Origin: CAIJZX01 sp043766165 | GTDB lineage: Bacteria; Patescibacteriota; Patescibacteriia; SBBC01; CAIJZX01 | NCBI GenBank assembly: GCA_043766165.1 | Contig: JAYUIJ010000020.1 | Coordinates: 1-30,479, forward strand | Direction: 5' to 3' | DNA length: 30,479 nucleotides | Part shown: positions 6,885 through 15,545 of the stretch, piece by piece | How the letters are laid out: every line of letters starts with the position of its first letter | Numbering within the stretch: position 1 is the stretch's first letter | Notes under the pieces: generated by a model | Database searches by the model: none | Told to the model about the DNA's origin: nothing | What the model saw: only the letters and a program-made list of their open reading frames with translations | Made by a program: the position numbers and the translations under genes

Positions 6885-7609
6885 CATGCCGCTAGCTTGC
6901 TGAGTACATTCTTCAGCCGACGCTTAATTGCGGCGATTTCTAATGGGTTTAAGTCCTGTGTGTTGATGGCGTAACTCAAGGCATCAAGACTGTGCAGCAT
7001 TTCCTGCCCTTGCGTTTCACCAAATTTACCTGACTTCATAGCCTCGTCAATTTGTTGCGAGAGTGCGGTAAGTCGTAATAAGACTTCGGCCCGGCCTTTG
7101 TTTGTTGTTAGGCGTTCGTCAATGTTGCGGAGGATTGTGGGTTCGTCTTTGGCGGCCTCATCTTTGAACGGCGAGATTATTTTTTCAGTCGGTTCTTCTG
7201 TTTCTGGCGTTGGTTGAGGTGCGTATACTTCTGGGTAGTTCTTTTGTGCTTCGGCTTGATATTTAGCTACGTCACCGCCGAGCTCTGTAATTAATCCTTC
7301 AACATTACCGATGTACCATTGCATCGGCAAAAATTGTTTTCCTAATAAATCTAGAGCCAGTTTTTTTGCCCGCACCTCATCAAGACCGATAACTCTCTGA
7401 ATCGTTGCGACAACTTCGACTGGCGTAATCGTTTTAAAGATAACCATCCGGATGACGTCCATCATCTTGTCACCTTGTTCGATCGTTAATCCATTTTGTT
7501 CTTCAATCTCAATATCACCCTGTGCAAACACATCCCGATCAATGACTTTTTTCAGTAAGTCGGGCAGTTTGGCAAACGGTGAATTTGATACTGGGATATC
7601 GTCGTCCAT
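6884..7609 (-). CDS. Helical cytosolic protein sharing a domain with the 388-residue protein
   Basis: The 241-residue product has no signal peptide or membrane helix. Residues 1-105 form a helical domain (GDKMMDVIRMVIFKTITPVE, then a segment ending VRAKKLALDLLGKQF) that resembles the N-terminus of the 388-residue protein of the left operon. Residues 125-155 are a Pro/Glu-rich linker. Residues 160-241 form a second all-helical domain (RLTTNKGRAEVLLRLTALSQ, ending LEIAAIKRRLKNVLSKLAA). It starts 3 bases after the VirB6-like gene, so the two are co-translated. Function unknown. The shared domain links the two operons and suggests a structural or adaptor role at the cytoplasmic side of the channel. 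Confidence 0.8.
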   Translation of the reverse strand: MDDDIPVSNSPFAKLPDLLKKVIDRDVFAQGDIEIEEQNGLTIEQGDKMMDVIRMVIFKTITPVEVVATIQRVIGLDEVRAKKLALDLLGKQFLPMQWYIGNVEGLITELGGDVAKYQAEAQKNYPEVYAPQPTPETEEPTEKIISPFKDEAAKDEPTILRNIDERLTTNKGRAEVLLRLTALSQQIDEAMKSGKFGETQGQEMLHSLDALSYAINTQDLNPLEIAAIKRRLKNVLSKLAA

Positions 7610-7612
7610 TGT

Positions 7613-10600
7613 TTAGTATCCTCGCAGGCTACGACTAATTGTTTTAACTTGATTTTGTAATCTTGACCATTCAGCTTTATCAATAGCTTTACCATGTAGA
7701 TTTACCCCTGGTTTGAACTCACCCTTTGCATCTGTTGCTGAAGCTAATGCAGTTCGTTTTTTACTGGCAATTGTTTGTGCTAATGCCATATTTCTATCAG
7801 AAATTTTATCCAAAGCTTCAGGAGAAATTGAAATGACCGCATCACGCTGTGACTCTATGGTCATTGTACGTGGATCAATGTTCATCTGTATAAGTGTTCC
7901 ACCCTGACGTGCAAAAAAGCTTTGTCGCTGTTCTTGAGCACGATCATTCTGAGTTACATCTCTTAAAGTATATAGCACATCTGCTGAGCTTGTATTTGCG
8001 CCTGTTCGAGGATCAACAGTGTCGCGCCCACGACCTGCAGCAAAAGTAATATCTCGCGCCGCATTCTGTGCTAACCCTCTAGGGTCTGTGTTATCGGCTA
8101 TAGCTTCACCTCTATTATCTAAACCAACTGAATAATTGATCCCCGTCTCAAAGACATCATTTCGATATTCTGGATTTTCTGAAAGCAAAGTATCAAAACC
8201 AGATCGCCCAATCTTATTATGAGCGGCGGCGGCGGCAAATGCTGCATCGTTCCGTACAGTTCCACGTGTTATTTTCCCTTCACGCATATTCTTTAATACA
8301 ATTCCGGCATTGTCATCAACGAATTGTCTTGTTAGTTGGTTGCCAATATCTTGATGCAGACCATTTTCTAAACCTTGATAGGCTTCAACATGTGCACCTT
8401 GAGCGGCTACCCAATTGCGTTTTTCTCGGGAGATAGTCTGGTCAAGGCCAATTACACCTGTTCTCTCATCCCGACCCATCTTGTATGTAGCAGCATGTCG
8501 TGCGTCATGATTCATGCTATTCATAATTCGGTCATACTCTTCTTTAGATCGAGCACCATTCAGAATACCATTATGTAAATAGTTTCTAGCCTGCTCCGGC
8601 GTGAATCCATCGGAACTTTCTAAGTTACCACGTAACGAAGCTAAATCACGTTTCGTAAGATTGGAAGCCGAAAAAAGACCAGCTTGAATATCAGATAAAA
8701 CTTGTTGCCCTGCTTGTAAGCCATCGAAACCATGGTATATGACTTGTTTTGCCATATTAGCATTGTTCTTTTTCATGTCATCTTCAAACTGTCGTAGTTT
8801 TTGCGGACTACCCCTGAGACTATTGCGAACCCGTTCTGCGATGTCGACGTCAGCCGGTCGTTCAGCGTTCAGAGCATCTTTCTTTTCTAAGGCCTGATAA
8901 AGAATATTTAACTCATCAGCATTCACCGGCCCGCCACCAGTGGTCATGGTCGCCACCATGCGTCGTAAATCTGCTTCTGACAAATTATCAGCGTTAGATT
9001 TCAACGCATCTTGACGGAATTTTCGACGATCTGTTTCCTTCATTCCGGCCATTCCCAACGCTGGGTTCGTCGCGGCTTCAAATGCGGCGTGCTGTGCATC
9101 GTCATCCAAATCAAGATGATTAGCGCTGTTCATGCCCTGCAATAGCTTCGCCCGTTCAATTGGCGACAAACTTGGTAACATTGCTTGTGCCTGAGTCCAG
9201 TTTGCGGTTTCGGCGGCCTGTGCAATCGCCTTCTCTCGGAATGCCTGCGCCTCTGCACGTGGCATCAACGGCATTCCGGTAGCAGAGTGCTCATAATTAG
9301 TAATCGCATTAAACGCCTTTAGGTGGCTATCCTCTCCCAAATTAAACCGTCCACGATTTTGCAACTCTTGCATGGCGGCAATTCGTTCAGTTCTGTCACC
9401 GGTCGTCTTCATCCGGTCGAGCAAGAATGCTTCATCCTTATCCTTATACCCTTGTCGCTGAGCAACGCGGGAAGCTTTTTGTCTTTCATAAGCATTGGAC
9501 GCGGCCGCTCCCCGTTCTCGAGCTCGCTGGGTCAGTCCAAATGTACCTGCTATCCGATCGCCAGCTCCTTCAAATCTTTGCGTCCGTTCTTGAATAGCAC
9601 TAGTCCGAGCTGCCGACCGATTCTTCAACCAGCCCTGAACCGGCGCCACGGTTCGGTCGCGCAGGTAGTTCAAACCCGTTACCGTCGAAGCCGCGCCAAA
9701 TCCAGCCTTAGCAACTTTACCCGCAAATGCCGCGCCAGCCCCACCGGATTTCTGAGCATACTGCAAACCCATCATCAGGAAAATAATGCCGACGATGAAG
9801 GTAATTAATCGGTTGATGCTTAATATTTCGGAAACGAAGTCTTTTCTTAACGTCGTCGTGTCGGTATTGGCCTGACTAAGCGCGGTACTAGCGCCCGAGT
9901 CATTCGTTTGGCTAATCGGATTAGTTTGGCAATCCCCTTGGCCAGTCGGACAGGCGGTACCGCCAACTAAGGCTAAGGATATCCATAAGAAGAACGCTAG
10001 AACCGGACCCACTACCGCATACTTCGTAAACTCAGCCCACCACTGCGACGCCCGCGATTCGGTATTTGGCAAAATGCGCATGGCATACGCGATTGGTGAT
10101 AGAATGATGAGCAGCCACAACGCGATGATCCGAACAAAGAGAACAACAGTGATGGCCAACATAACCACAAACGCAATCAACATCATGGCCAAACCAGCCA
10201 CTAAGGTGATGAAAATCGACATACTGTCCGTGGTCGACGTTTGTTGTACATGAGTGTTAGCAAAGTTGAGTACCGCATCCAAACCGAACATGTGACTGAA
10301 GTTACCAAACGCCGCGTCGCGGAAGGCGTTAACGAAGGTTAACATCACCACCTGCGCGAACTGCAACAAGAAGACCGCGATAAACTTGGAGAAGTTGACC
10401 AAGAAGGCCATGATGATCAATTTGCCGAGCAGCTGGTTATACCGGTAATTCTGCAAACGAAGGACGGTGCCGGCGGCAATAATCAGCAGCGCCAAAATGA
10501 ACATCATGTTCATCAAGTCGCGGACAATCGGCCAACCGCTCTGGACAACCGGCGCGTTGAGGAAGGTATTGTAGCGCGCGACGGCGACCATGATCGTAAT

Positions 10601-10813
10601 AAAGACACCCGTCAGCTGAGCTAGCAAAGTAATCAACCCATAAACAATATCCCCCAAGATCAGGAAAATGGCTGAGCCAACCACGTCAGCGGCAAGAGCT
10701 GCTTGGGCATTGGTTGCATACGATACACCCATTCCCATTACGACCATAATAACCACCATCAACCATCGTTGACGTGCACTGAATTGGTGATGACGACGTT
10801 TGAGCCAGGACAT
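7613..10813 (-). CDS. VirB6/TrbL-like T4SS channel protein with a very long soluble tail
   Basis: This is a 1066-residue polytopic protein. The first segment (residues 17-38) looks like a signal or anchor ending NAQA. Further hydrophobic helices lie at about 44-75, 101-118, 130-160, 200-245 (dense, including VVLFVRIIALWLLIILSPIA), 265-284 and 331-352. This layout, with the LSPIAYAMRILP-type segment after the central helices, matches the VirB6/TrbL family that lines the inner-membrane channel. Residues 355-1066 are a highly charged, Ala-rich helical tail, unusually long for VirB6, where the core is often 300-400 residues. GC content falls sharply inside this tail near 8800 (about residue 672). 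It is placed between the giant secreted proteins and a helical protein, with gaps of 4 and 3 bases. The family call is good; the role of the tail is unknown. Confidence 0.88.
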   Translation of the reverse strand: MSWLKRRHHQFSARQRWLMVVIMVVMGMGVSYATNAQAALAADVVGSAIFLILGDIVYGLITLLAQLTGVFITIMVAVARYNTFLNAPVVQSGWPIVRDLMNMMFILALLIIAAGTVLRLQNYRYNQLLGKLIIMAFLVNFSKFIAVFLLQFAQVVMLTFVNAFRDAAFGNFSHMFGLDAVLNFANTHVQQTSTTDSMSIFITLVAGLAMMLIAFVVMLAITVVLFVRIIALWLLIILSPIAYAMRILPNTESRASQWWAEFTKYAVVGPVLAFFLWISLALVGGTACPTGQGDCQTNPISQTNDSGASTALSQANTDTTTLRKDFVSEILSINRLITFIVGIIFLMMGLQYAQKSGGAGAAFAGKVAKAGFGAASTVTGLNYLRDRTVAPVQGWLKNRSAARTSAIQERTQRFEGAGDRIAGTFGLTQRARERGAAASNAYERQKASRVAQRQGYKDKDEAFLLDRMKTTGDRTERIAAMQELQNRGRFNLGEDSHLKAFNAITNYEHSATGMPLMPRAEAQAFREKAIAQAAETANWTQAQAMLPSLSPIERAKLLQGMNSANHLDLDDDAQHAAFEAATNPALGMAGMKETDRRKFRQDALKSNADNLSEADLRRMVATMTTGGGPVNADELNILYQALEKKDALNAERPADVDIAERVRNSLRGSPQKLRQFEDDMKKNNANMAKQVIYHGFDGLQAGQQVLSDIQAGLFSASNLTKRDLASLRGNLESSDGFTPEQARNYLHNGILNGARSKEEYDRIMNSMNHDARHAATYKMGRDERTGVIGLDQTISREKRNWVAAQGAHVEAYQGLENGLHQDIGNQLTRQFVDDNAGIVLKNMREGKITRGTVRNDAAFAAAAAHNKIGRSGFDTLLSENPEYRNDVFETGINYSVGLDNRGEAIADNTDPRGLAQNAARDITFAAGRGRDTVDPRTGANTSSADVLYTLRDVTQNDRAQEQRQSFFARQGGTLIQMNIDPRTMTIESQRDAVISISPEALDKISDRNMALAQTIASKKRTALASATDAKGEFKPGVNLHGKAIDKAEWSRLQNQVKTISRSLRGY

Positions 10814-10817
10814 GTGG

Positions 10818-13800
10818 TTATGGTTGGACGATAACAGTTAAGCCGGTTTTGATCCACGTACCTTCAGCTTGCTTTTGTGTATCAGCAACGCCGTTCGGAC
10901 CAGTCGACGTAGCATCATCTCGCTTTGCATCGTTTGCCCAATTCCAATTATCAAGAACTTGAATCCGGATTGGATATTCACAGGCCGTTCGACCGCCAAA
11001 TGGTTTGCAGTATTTATCAGCGCGATTGACCACGTAGGTATGCGAGAAGATGTGCGGCTGAGCTGGATCGTTGCGCGGAGCGTACGGGTAGGAGAAATAA
11101 TCAACCTTATCTCCCCAATCAATCCCGATTATGCTGAGTGGTAATTGTTCTGGGTCGGCATCGGTGTTGAATTTAATCGCTACGTTGCCACTACCGCCGG
11201 CGATCGTCGCGGTAAATGAATCACCCGAGACAAATTTTACATGGCTGACGGACGGCGGAATGGCGCAGTAGTCGGCGGTACTACCGGCGATGTATGGTGG
11301 ACGGACTAACTTTGGAGCTTTGGCTGCGCTTGATGGACCGGCCGACGTGTAGGCTGCACCGGAAGTACAGCGGCCCTCACAAATCATCTCGCCGCCCTTG
11401 AGCGAGCACGGTTTATCGAGGATGAACTTGGTATAACGCGCGGTTGTCCCGGCCTCATATTGTCCCGCCACTCCCGGACAGGCAGTGCTTTTACCATCGC
11501 AAGCGACAATAGAATCAGGCGCGCAACGTGCATTCGGATTTGTTGCTGCAGTTCCATCATCAGGATAACACTGTGCATTAGAAGTGCAGACCGTACCATT
11601 TTTTGCGTTAGTTGTGACTGTATCAGTGCAAGTACTACGTGGCGTATTATCAACATTGAGACCGCACTTAGCATAAGCCGCAGTAGTCGCACTATCTCGG
11701 GCCGCACTCTCAGCAGTTGTTCCGCCGCCAGATGTTACTGCGGCAGTAGTCTTAACGGCTAGTGAGGCGGTACATGAAAGCGTCGTTGAACTACAGACAT
11801 TGCCATTGGCCGCCGGATTATTCTGACAAATCTCGTTTGGTGGTTTCCAACCGACAAATAGCCCCTTATTAATAGCTTTGTCAATATTATCTTTGTCAGA
11901 GTTCGGTACTTGCCCATATTTCCCGTTTTTGAATGTCCAGATGCCATATGACTGGGCAAATAAGCGCATGATGTGTGACTGGGCAAAATATTTAGGATCA
12001 GATAAATCGGTCGCCGTTGCGTTTGGCTGGAAAGACTGATTGCCCTTGGCTGAAGCTGGTGCTGAGCTCACGCCAACGCAGACCCCATCGGGCACTCCAT
12101 CATCAGTAACATCTTTAGTTTGGCAGGCTCTGATTTTTTCAGAGTTGGAACAGTCGTTGCCTGAGTCAACCGAACAGACAGTCTGATCACATTTTCCATT
12201 GCAAGCGTACGGCGCGCCACCTCTGGCTTGACCAAGCGGATCGAAATTGACATAATCAGCCGGAGAAATTGGTAGGAGCGGCCAATCGATAGGATTATCG
12301 GATTCACGAGAACCTAGTGCACCACCAAATGGAGACAAATCAGTTTTGCTACTGTAATTTAGATCTGGAACTTGGTAGCTTGACGAATTAACGCGATTGG
12401 CGAAAGCTTGATTATTTCCGGCCGGGTTTACTACCTGAACAATGGAGTCACAAGATTCTTTCATGTTAAAGAGAACTTGGTAGGCCGCGCCATTGGTAAA
12501 AATACCGGTCGCGTCCCACATGCTTAGACCATACTCAAGAAATAACCCAGTTATTTTATCAAACTTCATATAGGCGGTCACCGCATTAAGGTTTAAATTT
12601 TCAGTCTTAGCAGGATCAGGCATGGCACTAATATAGCGCCAAAAAATATAGTTTGGATCTGTTGTGTCACGGTACATCTTAAATGTTACGCGGCCTTCGT
12701 TTTCTACGCTCCCACTAAGAGATGGGTTTGTCGCGTTAGATTGGAAGAATAATAGATTATTAACGAATTCAAATGTTGGATTACGATCAATTTCGCCACC
12801 ACTACTTTTCCAGGTAACTGAAGCAATTTCAGATTCACGAATAGTTGTGGAAAGAACCGCAGTTCTATTATGCGCACCGTTGAAGTTACCTGAGTTTGGC
12901 AAAGTACAAACTTCTGGACGTGCATCATTACATTGAGCAATGGTGTAGTCACCTCTAAATAATGCACCCGGGTTTCCATTGTTTCCGCTTGTTTTATTGC
13001 AGTCATTTCCAATTGGGTTACACGCTTGCGTTTCAGTATCAAATTCTTCGGAAACTGTATATGGTTGACTAGAAAACGGTCCGCCTTTATTATTTCCGGC
13101 CGCTTGGGCGCACAAATACAATGGCGAACGATTTTGATAGCCAGCCGTTTGGTTGCTACCAAAAATATTGCTTTCGCCTTTGATAATATCGACCGGCCAC
13201 CATGACAAGCAGGTCCCCGTTTGTGAATCATGTTCGAGACAATATCCTTTCCAACCTTTGTAGATAACACCGTTCGTATCGGCGTAATCGCAGGACGGCG
13301 AATCGCTCTTTGGATAGAGTCGGCACGACGGTGTGATGTAACTTGGATTAGCGTCGACTTGCAGGACTGGTTTAACAATCACGTCGTCAACTTGGAACGT
13401 ACTGCAGAACGTACTGTCAGCGCAGACAAAGGCTAGTTTTGTGTCGCCGCTCATCCCCTTCAACGGGCCAAGCGTTACCCGTTGCCAGGCGGCCGTGACT
13501 TGGACATCAACGGACGTGGGGAGCGTGGTAGCTTTACCTTGGGCGTCGACGCTCGGAACGGTGAAATTATTATACCCGAGATAACCAAATTGCATTCGGA
13601 CAACTGGATTCCCGCTGATGGCTCGGATGCGGGCTTCAGCGTAATAGAGTTCAGATGGGTTGGCGGTAAAGGAATTTGTTGCCGCACCAGAAAACTCGAC
13701 CGGTACGACGCTACTGCCGCAGGTAGGCGTGACCGGCGTCGTGCCGCATTGTGTGGCAATACTTTCCTTTGTGTTGACACACCTCTTTGATGGCAGATTT

Positions 13801-15545
13801 GAGCAGTGCAAACCATTACCGGTATTTATACAGGCCGGCGTTCCTGCTCCGCAGTCCGCATTCACCGTCGCGACGGTACAGGATTTAGTAGGAAGATTTG
13901 AACAATGTAACTTACTATCGGAGATTTGAGTGATTGGATCAACAACCAAGACATGGTTTGGTCCGCTATTTCTCTCTTCAAAGTCACTCCGAATTGCGTT
14001 GTCTGGCGTCGCGTCTGGAACCGTGTTCCATGGCGTAATGTTTGGCGACTGGTATTCAAGATCACCATTTTTAATTTGCGCGTCGCCGCCAACTTGTTGC
14101 ATCAGTTGCCATGGGAACGCACCTTGAACGACGTTTGAGCCGCCGATACTTCCCCAATCAAGTCCGGCAATAACGTTGCCTGAAAGATTAGCAATCTTGC
14201 TCACCTCTTTCGGCGTTTGGTAGGTTAACGGTTGAATGGCGACGGTTGGTTTATCTGAATCAGGATTAATACACGTTCCGCCAGCTTGGCACTCTTCGTC
14301 TTGGTTACAGAAACGTAGTGCATCGTTACTGCATTGTCCGAGCGGCAAATAGTGATTACACTGTCCTTTCGTATTTAAACTATTACAGGCGCCGAGGTTC
14401 AAGCACAAATTTTCTGATGGCCCGGCCGCGGAGGCATCGGTTTGAATACTCGTCGCACAACTGAGCCACAGGTTACATCCGCGATCCGGACGAACTTTAA
14501 TAATAGTGTTAGCGTTGCAGCGCGGCCAGCTGGTGTAACACTTGGCTGAAGCTGGTTTAAACTTTCCGCTTGCGGTGTAGCACGAACTGTCGTTGCACTG
14601 CGTCGCCGCGCCGGTCAATGGTTTGTCATTGGTACACAGCGCGACCGGACTGCCGGGCCGACACGTCGTTGCACCGGTACAGCTGTAACCGCATTTGCTG
14701 CAATCGCTAACTAATGTTCCAGCCGTGGCGCAGTATTGATTGCCAAGACAGTCGCCAATATTAGCCGTTTTGGCTGAGTTACCGCCGTCGCTACATTTAC
14801 CGGTCGCAAAGAGGTGATCCGTTGAGTTGGCGCTGGTGGTGAAGGATAGTTTTCCAGTCGTTGTCACTGCGCCCAGTAACAATCCGCTGGTAACGGTGGC
14901 ATGTAAACGGTAGTAGTATTTCGTGTTTGCAGTTAAAGGAGTTTGTGCCGCAAGCGGAATTCGCATGGAACGTAAGCCGGTTGCCGACGTTGTTTCGCTC
15001 GAGATTGGCAGGCCTGAATCGTCGTAACTAAAATTATCAGCGGTAGTCCATTTAGCATCGACTTTTGCGTCCATGTTGGTCGCGTAAAAAATTGTACACG
15101 AACGATCAACGCAATCGACGTTAATTTTATCGATCACTATTTCAGTACTCGATGACGTTTCGCGAGGCGTGGTAAACGTTCGGTCTGCGCTAACTGCTTG
15201 TTCCGTGTTGTTTGATAACAGCTGAATGTTAAAGTGATAGGTTGTACCTGGTGCTAGGCCGGAAATAGCGACCGCGTTGCTACCGGCGATGACGGACTGA
15301 TTAGACAGCGAGCCATTGTACTTGGTCGTCGGTCCGTAATTTATTGTGTATCGTAAATCTGTGGGCGCTAGTGAGCTGCTGTACGTAAAGGTGAAGGTAG
15401 CGTTCGTGGCGTTGACGGCAACTATATTGACCGACGTTAAATTCGTGGTCGTCGTTTGTGCTTCTGAAGCGCGACCCCACAGCACCAGACCGAATAGGAT
15501 GGCGATCAAGAAGAGTGGAGTAGTGAGGCGGCGTGACATAATCAT
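10818..15545 (-). CDS. Giant secreted mosaic protein with FN3-like, Cys-rich and PKD-like domains
   Basis: I choose ATG at 15545, which overlaps the upstream stop as TAATG and gives 1575 residues. A GTG at 15557 and an ATG at 15539 are alternatives. A signal peptide (RRLTTPLFLIAILFGLVLWG, cleavage after ASEA) is followed by two FN3-like domains (about 30-125 and 130-237; LAPGTTYHFN and ANTKYYYRLHA strands). A Cys-rich region spans 245-430. A lectin-like beta-sandwich covers about 490-728, interrupted by two copies of HCSNLP[TS]K-x-C at 547-590. A long stretch of unknown fold follows, then more Cys-rich knots (1110-1395). A C-terminal PKD-like domain (about 1433-1575) has IIGIDWGDK and HIFSHTYV. 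There is no C-terminal membrane anchor. It is probably a secreted surface protein working with the other two giants and the VirB6-like channel. The domain calls are pattern-based. Confidence 0.85.
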   Translation of the reverse strand: MIMSRRLTTPLFLIAILFGLVLWGRASEAQTTTTNLTSVNIVAVNATNATFTFTYSSSLAPTDLRYTINYGPTTKYNGSLSNQSVIAGSNAVAISGLAPGTTYHFNIQLLSNNTEQAVSADRTFTTPRETSSSTEIVIDKINVDCVDRSCTIFYATNMDAKVDAKWTTADNFSYDDSGLPISSETTSATGLRSMRIPLAAQTPLTANTKYYYRLHATVTSGLLLGAVTTTGKLSFTTSANSTDHLFATGKCSDGGNSAKTANIGDCLGNQYCATAGTLVSDCSKCGYSCTGATTCRPGSPVALCTNDKPLTGAATQCNDSSCYTASGKFKPASAKCYTSWPRCNANTIIKVRPDRGCNLWLSCATSIQTDASAAGPSENLCLNLGACNSLNTKGQCNHYLPLGQCSNDALRFCNQDEECQAGGTCINPDSDKPTVAIQPLTYQTPKEVSKIANLSGNVIAGLDWGSIGGSNVVQGAFPWQLMQQVGGDAQIKNGDLEYQSPNITPWNTVPDATPDNAIRSDFEERNSGPNHVLVVDPITQISDSKLHCSNLPTKSCTVATVNADCGAGTPACINTGNGLHCSNLPSKRCVNTKESIATQCGTTPVTPTCGSSVVPVEFSGAATNSFTANPSELYYAEARIRAISGNPVVRMQFGYLGYNNFTVPSVDAQGKATTLPTSVDVQVTAAWQRVTLGPLKGMSGDTKLAFVCADSTFCSTFQVDDVIVKPVLQVDANPSYITPSCRLYPKSDSPSCDYADTNGVIYKGWKGYCLEHDSQTGTCLSWWPVDIIKGESNIFGSNQTAGYQNRSPLYLCAQAAGNNKGGPFSSQPYTVSEEFDTETQACNPIGNDCNKTSGNNGNPGALFRGDYTIAQCNDARPEVCTLPNSGNFNGAHNRTAVLSTTIRESEIASVTWKSSGGEIDRNPTFEFVNNLLFFQSNATNPSLSGSVENEGRVTFKMYRDTTDPNYIFWRYISAMPDPAKTENLNLNAVTAYMKFDKITGLFLEYGLSMWDATGIFTNGAAYQVLFNMKESCDSIVQVVNPAGNNQAFANRVNSSSYQVPDLNYSSKTDLSPFGGALGSRESDNPIDWPLLPISPADYVNFDPLGQARGGAPYACNGKCDQTVCSVDSGNDCSNSEKIRACQTKDVTDDGVPDGVCVGVSSAPASAKGNQSFQPNATATDLSDPKYFAQSHIMRLFAQSYGIWTFKNGKYGQVPNSDKDNIDKAINKGLFVGWKPPNEICQNNPAANGNVCSSTTLSCTASLAVKTTAAVTSGGGTTAESAARDSATTAAYAKCGLNVDNTPRSTCTDTVTTNAKNGTVCTSNAQCYPDDGTAATNPNARCAPDSIVACDGKSTACPGVAGQYEAGTTARYTKFILDKPCSLKGGEMICEGRCTSGAAYTSAGPSSAAKAPKLVRPPYIAGSTADYCAIPPSVSHVKFVSGDSFTATIAGGSGNVAIKFNTDADPEQLPLSIIGIDWGDKVDYFSYPYAPRNDPAQPHIFSHTYVVNRADKYCKPFGGRTACEYPIRIQVLDNWNWANDAKRDDATSTGPNGVADTQKQAEGTWIKTGLTVIVQP

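Noticed and set aside
7965..7985. A TGTGCTATATAC sequence resembling the -10 of P1 and P2
   Set aside because: It is inside the VirB6-like coding region and no -35-like hexamer lies at 16 to 18 bases upstream.
9323..9808. Plus-strand open frame of 161 codons inside the VirB6-like gene
   Set aside because: It is a shadow of the Ala-rich helical tail, with no start signal or recognisable domain.
7613..10813. Separate VirB2-like pilin gene near VirB6
   Set aside because: No small protein with two membrane helices and a signal peptide is encoded in this window outside PrgI, and the first helices belong to the VirB6-like protein itself.
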